A stretch of 6,155 nucleotides of DNA from a bacterium UBP9_UBA1432 (GCA_002329445.1 DCTU01000412.1:1-6155); one strand, 5' to 3'. Shown: positions 1-5,899, counted from the stretch's first letter. Program-made: numbers and translations. Notes: a model not told the origin generated them from the sequence alone.

Positions 1-44
1 CCGGATACTCACACAGACTCCTGGGATGAAACGCGGCCTTCCTC

Positions 45-473
45 CTATCGGCTCGCCTTCCGGACCGCCTCGACCAGCTCGAAGAGCTGCTCCCAGCGCC
101 CCTCCCCCAGGCTCTTGCGCAGTCTCTCCTGGACCCGGTTCCAGGGGCGCTCAGCCTGACGCACCAGCTCCTGCCCGGTCCCGGTCAGGCTCAGGACGCG
201 TTCACGACGGTCCCCTCCCTCGGTCCCCTGAAGCCAGCCATTGCCTTCCAAGACCTTCACGTTCCGGCTCAAGGTCGTGCTGTCCACGGAAAGCTCCTGG
301 GCCAGACGGGCCTGGGTCGTGGACCCGGCACTGCCGACCGCCTGCAGGACAGCCAACTGGGTGTTCTTCAAGCCCAGACTTCGCAGTTCATCGTCGTACA
401 TCTGGGACAGAACACGGGAAGCGCGCCGCAGGGCGGCACACGCACACGGGGGGCGAGAAGCTCGACTTGCCAT
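45..473 (-). CDS. MarR-family winged-helix transcriptional regulator
   Basis: This 142-residue protein is a dimeric DNA-binding regulator by family. Its ligand cannot be told from sequence. An N-terminal dimerisation helix carries the pattern CACAALRRASR followed by QMYDDEL (residues 10-30) and GLKNTQLAVL (34-43), typical of one common MarR subgroup. The winged helix-turn-helix covers about residues 52-82 (TTQARLAQELSVDSTTLSRN, then LEGNGWL), with the wing at 83-98 (GGDRRERVLSLT). A C-terminal amphipathic helix completes the dimer interface. Length is normal for the family. The frame stays open upstream to 626, but the homology begins at the 473 ATG and the longer version would run into the esterase gene, so 473 is preferred. 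No Shine-Dalgarno precedes this ATG. A promoter placed so that transcription would begin at the ATG lies directly upstream. Cys10 and Cys12 form a CxC pair; a redox role is only a possibility. The stop is TAG at 45-47, and no terminator is visible in bases 1-44. Confidence 0.9.
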   Translation of the reverse strand: MASRASRPPCACAALRRASRVLSQMYDDELRSLGLKNTQLAVLQAVGSAGSTTQARLAQELSVDSTTLSRNVKVLEGNGWLQGTEGGDRRERVLSLTGTGQELVRQAERPWNRVQERLRKSLGEGRWEQLFELVEAVRKASR

Positions 474-479
474 GACTTT

Positions 480-508
480 CTTGTAGGTGCACAGGAAAAT
501 CCTGTCAA
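480..508 (-). promoter_or_regulatory. Sigma-70-type promoter of the marR gene
   Basis: Read on the minus strand, a consensus -35 TTGACA (508-503) is followed by a 17-base spacer and a -10 TACAAG (485-480, four of six consensus bases). Only AAAGTC separates the -10 from the ATG at 473. A start about seven bases past the -10 would fall on the A of the initiation codon, which predicts a leaderless mRNA and agrees with the absence of a ribosome-binding site. The promoter lies in the 88-base gap between the esterase and marR. marR can therefore be expressed independently of the upstream gene. Confidence 0.7.
491..505. promoter_or_regulatory. Perfect 15-bp dyad, candidate MarR operator
   Basis: ACAGGA (491-496) and TCCTGT (500-505) are perfect inverted repeats around AAA. 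The dyad covers the last three bases of the marR -35 element and most of the spacer, where a bound repressor would block RNA polymerase. MarR proteins commonly repress their own promoters through pseudo-palindromes of about this size, so autoregulation is the natural inference. I found no second copy in the esterase/gnd divergent region. If this is the operator, it appears to control marR itself, and other targets would lie outside the window. Confidence 0.6.
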
Positions 509-561
509 GCCCTGGTCGGGTCCCGGCGGAATGCCTCCGTCGATCCCGCAGGTCCCAGGGA

Positions 562-1206
562 TCAGATCCCCTCGGGCCCCTCGTCGCCAGGGCCCGGTTC
601 CCCCAGGACCTTCTCCGCCACGGCACGAGCCAGGGCTTCGTGTTCAGCCTCGGTCAGGTGGACCCCATCGAGCTGGTCGCCGGAGACCACCAGGCCCGCA
701 TTGAGGAAGAGGGCTCCCGCCTCCCTGGCCAAGGGCTCGCAGCACTGGGCCAGACGAGCGGACTTCTCGCCAGCCTTCTGGAACTCCGCCGCCCAGGCGG
801 CCCGGATCACCACCAGGCGGGGGGGGCAGATCCACAGGATCCGGCGCGGAGGGAACTCGCTCTGCCAGGCATCCTGGACCAGGGTCTGCACCCCTCGCGC
901 CACATCGTGGGCGGTCAACCCGAAGCGCGACTTCATCTCGTTGGTTCCCAGCATCAGCACCAGCATGTCCACCGGGAAGTGCGATTCCAACAAGGGGCCC
1001 AACATCGCTCGGCCGTTGCGCCCGTGAGACAGGGGGTCCTCCCAGCAGGCGGTGCGGCCGTTGAGGCCTTCCTCGACCACGCGGTAGCCGAGACCCAGAA
1101 GGCGCTGAAGACAACCCGGCCAGCGCTGCTCCCAGGGCCTCCGCCCGTCCGTCTCGGGGTCGAATCCCCAGGTATTGGAGTCGCCAAAGCACAAGACGGT
1201 CCGCAT
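562..1206 (-). CDS. SGNH/GDSL-family esterase (arylesterase / acyltransferase type)
   Basis: This 214-residue serine hydrolase is predicted to cleave acyl or aryl esters. Block I is CFGDSNTWG, with nucleophile Ser10. The oxyanion-hole glycine sits in EEGLNGRT (Gly50). Block III is MLGTNEMK (Asn89). The C-terminal DGVHLT supplies Asp180 and His183 of the triad. The order and spacing, including RWPG, EEGLNGRT and LGTNEMK, resemble the small arylesterases related to the Mycobacterium smegmatis acyltransferase MsAcT, which can transfer acyl groups to alcohols in water. No signal peptide is visible, so a cytoplasmic location is likely. The ATG at 1206 is preceded by a strong AAAGGGGGG ribosome-binding site (minus strand, 1218-1210), which fixes the start. 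The gene is divergent from gnd and upstream of marR on the same strand, with an 88-base gap. Its natural substrate is unknown. An eight-base C run on the coding strand (826-819) encodes part of ICPPR. Confidence 0.9.
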   Translation of the reverse strand: MRTVLCFGDSNTWGFDPETDGRRPWEQRWPGCLQRLLGLGYRVVEEGLNGRTACWEDPLSHGRNGRAMLGPLLESHFPVDMLVLMLGTNEMKSRFGLTAHDVARGVQTLVQDAWQSEFPPRRILWICPPRLVVIRAAWAAEFQKAGEKSARLAQCCEPLAREAGALFLNAGLVVSGDQLDGVHLTEAEHEALARAVAEKVLGEPGPGDEGPEGI

Positions 1207-1322
1207 GTGCCCCCCTTTCGCTCCACGCCCGAGCCGCCCCTGTTCTCGGAGGCTCTCTCGGGCGGGAAACCCGGCTGAAGAGATGGAAGCACCGAACAGA
1301 CTCCCAAACTCGAGGTGAAACC
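1207..1322. other. Divergent intergenic region between the esterase and gnd
   Basis: This 116-base stretch must contain the start signals for both the esterase (leftward) and gnd (rightward). The two ribosome-binding sites are clear: AAAGGGGGG at 1218-1210 on the minus strand, and GAGGTG at 1312-1317 on the plus strand. No convincing -35/-10 pair is visible on either strand. The middle is rich in short inverted repeats. GCCCGAG (1227-1233) pairs with CTCGGGC (1257-1263), and GAGCC (1231-1235) pairs with GGCTC (1251-1255). These could form alternative hairpins or mark a protein-binding site, but in GC-rich DNA they may be chance. Confidence 0.4.
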
Positions 1323-2753
1323 ATGCAGGGAACCGCCGACATCGCCCTGATCGGGTTGGCCGTCATGGGTCAGAACCTGGTCCTGAACATGAACGACCGG
1401 GGCTTCCAGGTTGCCGTGTACAACCGAACCCCCTCGAAGGTGACCGATTTCCTGGAAGGCCCGGCCCGGGGGACCCATGTGGCAGGAGCCACCTCGCTGG
1501 AGGAGCTGGTCGGACTGCTGAACCGTCCACGGAAAATCATGTTCATGGTCCGCGCCGGAACGGCTGTGGACGAGCTGATCGAGAAGCTCCTCCCTCTCCT
1601 GGACGATGGAGACATCCTGATCGACGGCGGGAACTCCCATTTCCAGGACACCGAGAGGCGCGTTGCAGCCCTGCGGCAACGGGGAATCCATTTCCTGGGC
1701 ATGGGAGTCTCCGGAGGCGAGGAGGGAGCCCGACACGGCCCTTCCCTGATGCCCGGCGGGTCGCCGGAAGCCTGGCCTGCGGTCCAGGACCTCTTCCAGG
1801 CCATCGCGGCCCGCGTTTCCGACGGAAGTCCCTGCTGCGACTGGATGGGCGACGGGGGAGCCGGCCACTTCGTCAAAATGGTCCACAACGGGATCGAGTA
1901 TGGGGACATGCAACTGATCGCCGAGGCCTACGACCTCATGCGCAACCTGGCGGGCATGGCCCCTGACGCCATCGGCGAGGTCTTCCAGGGCTGGAACCAG
2001 GGGCCCCTGAAATCCTACCTGGTGGAGATCACCGCCGAGATCCTCCACCGGCGGGACGCGGACGGAAGCTTCCTGATCGACGCCATCCTGGACGCGGCAG
2101 GCCAGAAGGGGACCGGCAAGTGGACGGCCATCAACGCCCTGGAGTTGGGGATTCCCCTGACCTTGATCGCCGAGGCCGTCTGGGCGCGCTCGCTGTCCGC
2201 GCTGCACGAAGAGCGTCAACACGCCTCGCGCCTGCTGCAGGGGCCGAAGCCGGGCGGACCGGGAGTCTCTGTCGACGAGTTCCTGGAGGACCTGCAGAAG
2301 GCCCTCTACGCCTCCAAGATCCTGTCCTACGCGCAAGGCTACATGCTGCTGCGCTCGGCCGACCGTGAATTCAACTGGAACCTGAACCTGGGGGGCATCG
2401 CCCTGGTCTGGCGCGCGGGGTGCATCATCCGCTCCGCCTTCCTCGACCGGATCCACGCGGCATTTACGCGACAGGCCGACCTGGAGAACCTGCTGGTGGA
2501 TTCGGATTTCCGCGAAGAGGTCGGCGCGGCCCAGGGAGCCTGGCGCCGCACGGTGGGCCGCGCCGTCCAGGCCGGGATTCCCGTGCCCGCGATGGCCAGC
2601 GGCCTGGCTTTCTACGATGGCTATCGGCGCGAGCGCCTGCCTGCCAATCTGATCCAGGCCCAGCGCGACTACTTCGGCGCCCACACCTACGAGCGCGTCG
2701 ACCGGCCCCGAGGCCAGTTCTTCCACACCGACTGGGCCGGAACGACGACCTAG
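1323..2753 (+). CDS. gnd: 6-phosphogluconate dehydrogenase, decarboxylating (NADP-type)
   Basis: This enzyme oxidises and decarboxylates 6-phosphogluconate to ribulose 5-phosphate with reduction of NADP+, the third step of the oxidative pentose phosphate pathway in the cytosol. At 476 residues it is the full-length long form. The N-terminal Rossmann domain shows GLAVMGQN (11-18) and YNRTPSK (33-39); the Asn-Arg-Thr there is the usual NADP 2'-phosphate site. The substrate motif DGGNSHFQDT (101-110) follows, then GVSGGEEGARHGPSLMPGG (128-146). Catalytic Lys185 and Glu192 lie in HFVKMVHNGIEYGDMQ. The helical domain contains GTGKWT (263-268) and WRAGCIIRS (363-371). The C-terminal tail has QRDYFGAHTYERVD, with Arg448 and His454, which reach the neighbouring subunit's active site in known dimers. 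The start is set by GAGGTG five bases upstream of the ATG. No zwf or pgl gene is next to it. No terminator is seen before add. Confidence 0.97.
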   Translation: MQGTADIALIGLAVMGQNLVLNMNDRGFQVAVYNRTPSKVTDFLEGPARGTHVAGATSLEELVGLLNRPRKIMFMVRAGTAVDELIEKLLPLLDDGDILIDGGNSHFQDTERRVAALRQRGIHFLGMGVSGGEEGARHGPSLMPGGSPEAWPAVQDLFQAIAARVSDGSPCCDWMGDGGAGHFVKMVHNGIEYGDMQLIAEAYDLMRNLAGMAPDAIGEVFQGWNQGPLKSYLVEITAEILHRRDADGSFLIDAILDAAGQKGTGKWTAINALELGIPLTLIAEAVWARSLSALHEERQHASRLLQGPKPGGPGVSVDEFLEDLQKALYASKILSYAQGYMLLRSADREFNWNLNLGGIALVWRAGCIIRSAFLDRIHAAFTRQADLENLLVDSDFREEVGAAQGAWRRTVGRAVQAGIPVPAMASGLAFYDGYRRERLPANLIQAQRDYFGAHTYERVDRPRGQFFHTDWAGTTT

Positions 2754-2868
2754 GACCGGAACCTGCGGGAACCGGACGGCTCCTGAGAAGATTGCCTTCA
2801 GTACCCTTGCCTGCCAGAGGAATTGCCGGCTCGGGCTTAGAACCGCAAGGGACCCCTGGAGGTTTGAA
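2754..2868 (+). other. gnd-add intergenic region / add leader
   Basis: This 115-base gap shows no clear terminator for gnd and no convincing promoter for add, so partial read-through from gnd is possible. It contains an inverted repeat, CCCTTGC (2804-2810) with GCAAGGG (2845-2851), enclosing 34 bases that include the palindrome GCCGGC (2825-2830). The closing arm ends seven bases before the add ribosome-binding site GGAGG (2858-2862), so a folded leader could affect translation. The pentamer TTGCC recurs at 2792, 2807 and 2823, about 15 bases apart. Nothing matches a riboswitch that I recognise. Confidence 0.35.
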
Positions 2869-4098
2869 ATGCTACCCCTTGATGTGATCCGCGCCCTTCC
2901 GAAGACCGACCTGCATGTCCATCTCGACGGCTCGCTGCGCGAGGCGACCCTGATCGAGCTGGCCCGCGAGCGAGGGGTGAAGCTCCCCTCCGAGACGGTT
3001 GAAGGCCTCAACGAGCTGGTCTTCCGCCCCCACTACGCCAGCCTGGCCGAGTACCTTCACGGCTTTGCCCTGACCGGCGCCGTCATGAAGGACGCCGAGG
3101 CCCTGGAGCGCATCGCCTACGAGCTGGCCTGGGACAACATCCATGAGGGCGTCCGCTATATCGAGGTGCGTTTCGCGCCCCAACTGCACACCCACAAGGA
3201 CCTGTCCTTCCGCGAGGTCCTTCGGGCCGTCGACCGCGGGCTGCGCCGGGCTCAGGACGAGCATCGCCTGTCGCCGGCCATCGCCGAGCAGGGCGAGCCC
3301 GCCTTCCATTACGGCATCATCGTCTGCGCCATGCGCTTCTTCACCCGGGGCTTCTCGGACTGGTTCGCCCGGATCGTCGACACCTTCCAGGAGGCCCCCC
3401 CCGAGCAGGTCTTCGGGTTGGCCTCCCTGGAGCTGGCCCGGGCCGCCGTCCGGGCCCGGGATGAGGAAGGCCTGCCCATCGTGGGCTTCGACCTGGCCGG
3501 CCGCGAGGACGGCTATCCCGCCAGCGACCACCAGGAGGCCTACGACTTCGTCCACCGGAGCTTCATGCACAAGACCGTGCACGCCGGAGAGGCCTACGGC
3601 CCGGAGAGCATCTTCCAGGCCATCACCGACCTGCACGCCGACCGCATCGGACACGGATACCACCTCTTCTCGCCCGAACTTTGCGGTCCCGGGGTGGCCG
3701 ATCCCGAGGAATACGTCCGGCGCCTGGCGCGCTACATCGCCGATCGACGGATCACCATCGAGGTCTGCATCACCTCCAACCTCCAGACGAATCCCACCAT
3801 CAAGACGGTGCAGAACCACGTGCTGGGCCGCATGCTGGCCGAGAACCTCTCGGCCACCCTGTGCACCGACAATCGCCTGGTCAGCCACACCACCGTCTCG
3901 CGTGAGCTGCAACTGGCCATCGAGGCCTTCGGGATGGATCTCAAGCAACTGCGCAACACCATCGTGTATGGTTTCAAGCGCAGCTTCTTCCCAGGCCCCT
4001 ACAACGAACGTCGCCGCTTCGTGCGCCAGGTGATCGACCACTACGACCGGGTGATCGACCGCTGGAAGGCAGGTCAGACCGAGGCGGCGCTCCGATAG
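2869..4098 (+). CDS. add: Adenosine deaminase (metal-dependent amidohydrolase)
   Basis: The predicted reaction is zinc-dependent conversion of adenosine (and deoxyadenosine) to inosine and ammonia, in cytoplasmic purine salvage. The TIM-barrel metal motifs are present in order. DLHVHLDGSLRE gives ligands His16 and His18. FDLAG gives Gly211 of the substrate loop. VHAGE gives ligand His238 and proton-shuttle Glu241. RIGHG gives His262. CTDNRLVS gives ligand Asp334 followed by Asn335. CITSNLQTNP (300-309) is the usual pre-motif strand. Most characterised adenosine deaminases have Asp-Asp at the last site. I recall the Asp-Asn form (TDNRL) from actinobacterial Add proteins, so this looks like a subfamily trait and not decay. 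At 409 residues it is longer than the common 330-370, with extra sequence near 130-148 and 268-284. GGAGG, six bases upstream, fixes the ATG. Related aminodeoxyfutalosine or adenine deaminases are less likely alternatives. Confidence 0.9.
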   Translation: MLPLDVIRALPKTDLHVHLDGSLREATLIELARERGVKLPSETVEGLNELVFRPHYASLAEYLHGFALTGAVMKDAEALERIAYELAWDNIHEGVRYIEVRFAPQLHTHKDLSFREVLRAVDRGLRRAQDEHRLSPAIAEQGEPAFHYGIIVCAMRFFTRGFSDWFARIVDTFQEAPPEQVFGLASLELARAAVRARDEEGLPIVGFDLAGREDGYPASDHQEAYDFVHRSFMHKTVHAGEAYGPESIFQAITDLHADRIGHGYHLFSPELCGPGVADPEEYVRRLARYIADRRITIEVCITSNLQTNPTIKTVQNHVLGRMLAENLSATLCTDNRLVSHTTVSRELQLAIEAFGMDLKQLRNTIVYGFKRSFFPGPYNERRRFVRQVIDHYDRVIDRWKAGQTEAALR

Positions 4099-4100
4099 GA

Positions 4101-4149
4101 CATTCTTCCTAGGACGAATGGACGGCCAGACGGGACAAACGTCCTCTGG
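4101..4149 (+). repeat. Two adjacent stem-loop/palindrome elements after add
   Basis: Immediately after the add stop codon is a 20-base imperfect palindrome (4101-4120) centred on TCCTAGGA, with CATTC and GAATG as outer arms and one mismatched pair. Next to it, CCAGA (4126-4130) and GGAC (4133-4136) pair with GTCC (4141-4144) and TCTGG (4145-4149) around an AAAC loop. That gives nine base pairs with a two-base bulge. Neither element has a following T run, so neither is a standard terminator. They could stabilise the add mRNA 3' end or bind a protein. Confidence 0.4.
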
Positions 4150-4167
4150 GCTGCCCACCCCGACGAG

Positions 4168-4176
4168 TGCTACAAT
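4168..4176 (+). promoter_or_regulatory. Extended -10 promoter motif upstream of the add terminator
   Basis: TGCTACAAT combines the TGn extension with TACAAT, five of six bases of the -10 consensus. There is no good -35 hexamer upstream, but extended -10 promoters can work without one. Transcription would start near 4183, only a few bases before the terminator hairpin at 4191. The product would be either a very short RNA or an attenuated leader for the S8 protease. A chance match is possible. Confidence 0.4.
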
Positions 4177-4190
4177 GGCTTTGCAAGCGA

Positions 4191-4235
4191 CCCCTGCCGG
4201 GTGCCCCCCCCCGACCGGCAGGGGTTGTTTCTTTT
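4191..4235 (+). terminator. Intrinsic terminator after add (possible attenuator for the protease)
   Basis: A perfect 10-bp stem, CCCCTGCCGG (4191-4200) with CCGGCAGGGG (4215-4224), has a 14-base loop containing nine consecutive C residues. The T-rich tail TTGTTTCTTTT (4225-4235) follows. It lies 92 bases beyond the add stop and about 100 bases before the protease start. It most simply ends add transcription. If transcripts begin at the extended -10 at 4168-4176, it would act as a leader terminator. Confidence 0.85.
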
Positions 4236-4338
4236 CCCAACAAAAAGATCCGGCCCATCTGTTTACAGAACGCTCACATGCCGGAGGAGTCGGTTGCCTA
4301 CTATCAGGACAGAGGCGAACTGCGCCCAAGGAGGCTTC

Positions 4339-5832
4339 ATGATTCCCGAGATCCGCTCGACTTCCATCCCTTCGATCCGGCCCCAGGCCCAGAACGCCCT
4401 GCCCGTTGCCCAGGCGTCTTCCACCCCGACGCAGAGCGCCTCGGACTCCGTCGAGGTTCGCCCCCAGAGCTCGCTGGAGCGGCTGCTGGCGGCCACGGCC
4501 CCGGAAGCTTCGAGACTGGAAGCCGACCTCGGCGAGCACGTGCCGGGTGAGGTCCTGGTCAAGTTGAAGAGCCAGCCCCCCACCCAGAGCCAGAACAGCT
4601 TTGCTCAGCGCTTCGGCGCCACGGTTCTGGAGCGCTTCGACTTCCCCAAAGAGATCTATCAGAACTTCAAGGGCGAGATGCTGCACCTGAAGCTGCCTGA
4701 AGGGATGACGACGGCCCAGGCCCTGGCTGCCATGCAGCAGGACCCCCGCGTCGAGTACGTCATGCCCAACAACGTCTACACGCTGGACGACCCGCCTGCC
4801 GAGAACGCCTCGGCCAGTGCGCAGGGTGCCACCGCGGAGGCTCCCAAGACGCCCAACGACCTCAAACCGGAGCTGTGGGGGCTGAACAACACCGGGCAGA
4901 AGGGCGGAACCCCGGATGCCGACATCGACGCCCCGGAAGCCTGGGCCGTGACGACGGGGAACCCCAACGGGCCGCTGATCGCCGTGATCGACACCGGGGT
5001 CGACTACAAGCACCCGGACCTGGTCAACAACATCTGGACCAATCCGGGCGAGATCGCCGGCGATGGGATCGACAACGACGGCAACGGCGTGATCGACGAC
5101 GTGCACGGCTTCAACGCCTTTGCCCAGACCGGAGACCCGATGGACGGTCACTCCCACGGGACCCACTGCGCCGGCAGCATCGCTGCCGAGGGCAACAACG
5201 ACCAGGGCGTGGTGGGCGTGAACTGGCGGGCCCGCATCATGCCGGTCAAGATCTTCAGCGACTCGGGCTCGACCAACTCGGCCGCCATCGTGCGGGGCAT
5301 CCTGTACGCGACCAACAACGGCGCCCGCGTGACGTCCAACTCCTGGGGCGGCGGAGCCGCCGACCCGGCCATCCGGGAGGCCTTCGCGAACTCCCCGGCC
5401 CTGCACATCATGGCCGCAGGCAACTCCGGGTCCAACAACGACACGCGCCCGCACTACCCCAGCTCGTACGACCTGCCCAACAACATCGCCGTGGCCGCCT
5501 CGGATCGCAACGACCGCCTGGCCAGCTTCTCGTGCTATGGCGAGAACTCTGTGGACCTCGCGGCACCGGGCGTCGAGATCTACTCGACCATCCCGGGTGG
5601 CGGCTACGCCAACAAGAGCGGCACCTCCATGGCCACGCCTCACGTGGCCGGCGCGGCGGGCCTGCTGCTGGCCTCCGACCCGAACATGTCCAACGACGAG
5701 CTCAAGACCCGCCTGTTGGAGGGCGCTGACAAGCTGGACAGCCTGCAGGGCAAGGTGGCCACGGGTGCCCGCCTGAACATCGCCAAGGCCATCACGATGG
5801 AGTACGAGCCCACCGAGAAGCCCACCGCCTGA
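4339..5832 (+). CDS. Subtilisin-family (S8) serine protease with N-terminal propeptide
   Basis: This is a 497-residue subtilase proenzyme, predicted to cleave proteins after removing its own propeptide. After a low-complexity Ser/Pro/Ala/Gln-rich start (1-45), residues 68-149 form an inhibitor-like prodomain (GEVLVKLK, LHLKLPEG, VEYVMPNNVY), resembling those of fervidolysin-type proteases. The catalytic domain spans about 178-485. Asp218 lies in AVIDTGVDYKHPDL, His273 in SHGTHCAGS, oxyanion Asn362 in AAGNSG and Ser430 in GTSMATPHVAG, so the triad is complete. DGIDNDGNGVIDD (242-254) is a likely calcium-binding loop. The protein ends soon after the catalytic core, with no C-terminal P or sorting domain. 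No hydrophobic signal peptide is visible, which is unusual for a subtilase with a propeptide. The frame is open back to 4201, but AAGGAGG (4328-4334) four bases before the 4339 ATG decides the start, and the extension would cover the add terminator. Substrate unknown. Confidence 0.93.
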   Translation: MIPEIRSTSIPSIRPQAQNALPVAQASSTPTQSASDSVEVRPQSSLERLLAATAPEASRLEADLGEHVPGEVLVKLKSQPPTQSQNSFAQRFGATVLERFDFPKEIYQNFKGEMLHLKLPEGMTTAQALAAMQQDPRVEYVMPNNVYTLDDPPAENASASAQGATAEAPKTPNDLKPELWGLNNTGQKGGTPDADIDAPEAWAVTTGNPNGPLIAVIDTGVDYKHPDLVNNIWTNPGEIAGDGIDNDGNGVIDDVHGFNAFAQTGDPMDGHSHGTHCAGSIAAEGNNDQGVVGVNWRARIMPVKIFSDSGSTNSAAIVRGILYATNNGARVTSNSWGGGAADPAIREAFANSPALHIMAAGNSGSNNDTRPHYPSSYDLPNNIAVAASDRNDRLASFSCYGENSVDLAAPGVEIYSTIPGGGYANKSGTSMATPHVAGAAGLLLASDPNMSNDELKTRLLEGADKLDSLQGKVATGARLNIAKAITMEYEPTEKPTA

Positions 5833-5857
5833 CCATCTGCCGGACCGACCGGCCCTG

Positions 5858-5899
5858 AAAGAACCGGGCTGCCCTGCGGGACAGCCCGGTTCTTTTTTT
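5858..5899 (+). terminator. Intrinsic terminator between convergent protease and speA
   Basis: A perfect 14-bp stem (5858-5871 with 5882-5895), containing AACCGGGCTG and CAGCCCGGTT, closes a 10-base loop and leads into seven T residues (5893-5899). It starts 26 bases after the protease stop. Because the genes converge, it may also serve speA. On the minus strand the stem is the same but is followed by only TTTC, so termination in that direction should be weaker. The last T of the tail is the first base of the speA stop codon complement (TCA, 5899-5901). Confidence 0.93.

Noticed and set aside
558..570. GGGATC-A-GATCCC dyad over the esterase stop codon as a terminator.
   Set aside because: A one-base loop cannot form a normal hairpin without opening several pairs, and no T run follows on the minus strand.
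474..626. A longer marR reading frame starting at 626.
   Set aside because: The extra 51 residues show no homology, overlap the end of the esterase gene and would span the marR promoter and dyad. The family homology begins at the 473 ATG.
819..826. An eight-base G/C run inside the esterase gene as a phase-variable tract.
   Set aside because: Runs of this length are expected in such GC-rich DNA, the frame is intact, and nothing suggests a surface or contingency function.
45..1206. The esterase and marR as a simple two-gene operon controlled by MarR.
   Set aside because: marR has its own strong promoter in the 88-base gap, and the marR dyad is not repeated in front of the esterase. Co-transcription remains possible but is not supported by the sequence.
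954..3011. A long minus-strand open frame (over 680 codons) covering gnd.
   Set aside because: It is antisense to an unmistakable 6-phosphogluconate dehydrogenase, overlaps the esterase gene in another frame, and shows no protein family features. It is another GC-bias shadow.
4262..4304. TTTACA (4262-4267) and TACTAT (4299-4304) as a promoter for the protease.
   Set aside because: The hexamers are 31 bases apart, far beyond the workable 16-19, and neither has a suitable partner at normal spacing.
4201..4338. An upstream start for the S8 protease adding 46 residues.
   Set aside because: The added part is encoded within the add terminator loop and tail, has no ribosome-binding site and gives no signal peptide. 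The 4339 ATG has AAGGAGG at good spacing.
4167..4550. A 127-codon plus-strand frame overlapping the start of the protease gene.
   Set aside because: It crosses the terminator, has no ribosome-binding site at its likely ATGs, and its second half is the protease gene read out of frame.
2872..5643. A very long open frame (over 900 codons) on the minus strand, antisense to add and the S8 protease.
   Set aside because: Its composition is dominated by Val, Gly, His, Arg and Asp without any recognisable domain. It lies opposite two genes with complete catalytic motifs and runs through the terminator hairpin. Strong G/C third-position bias in GC-rich genes commonly creates such antisense frames.
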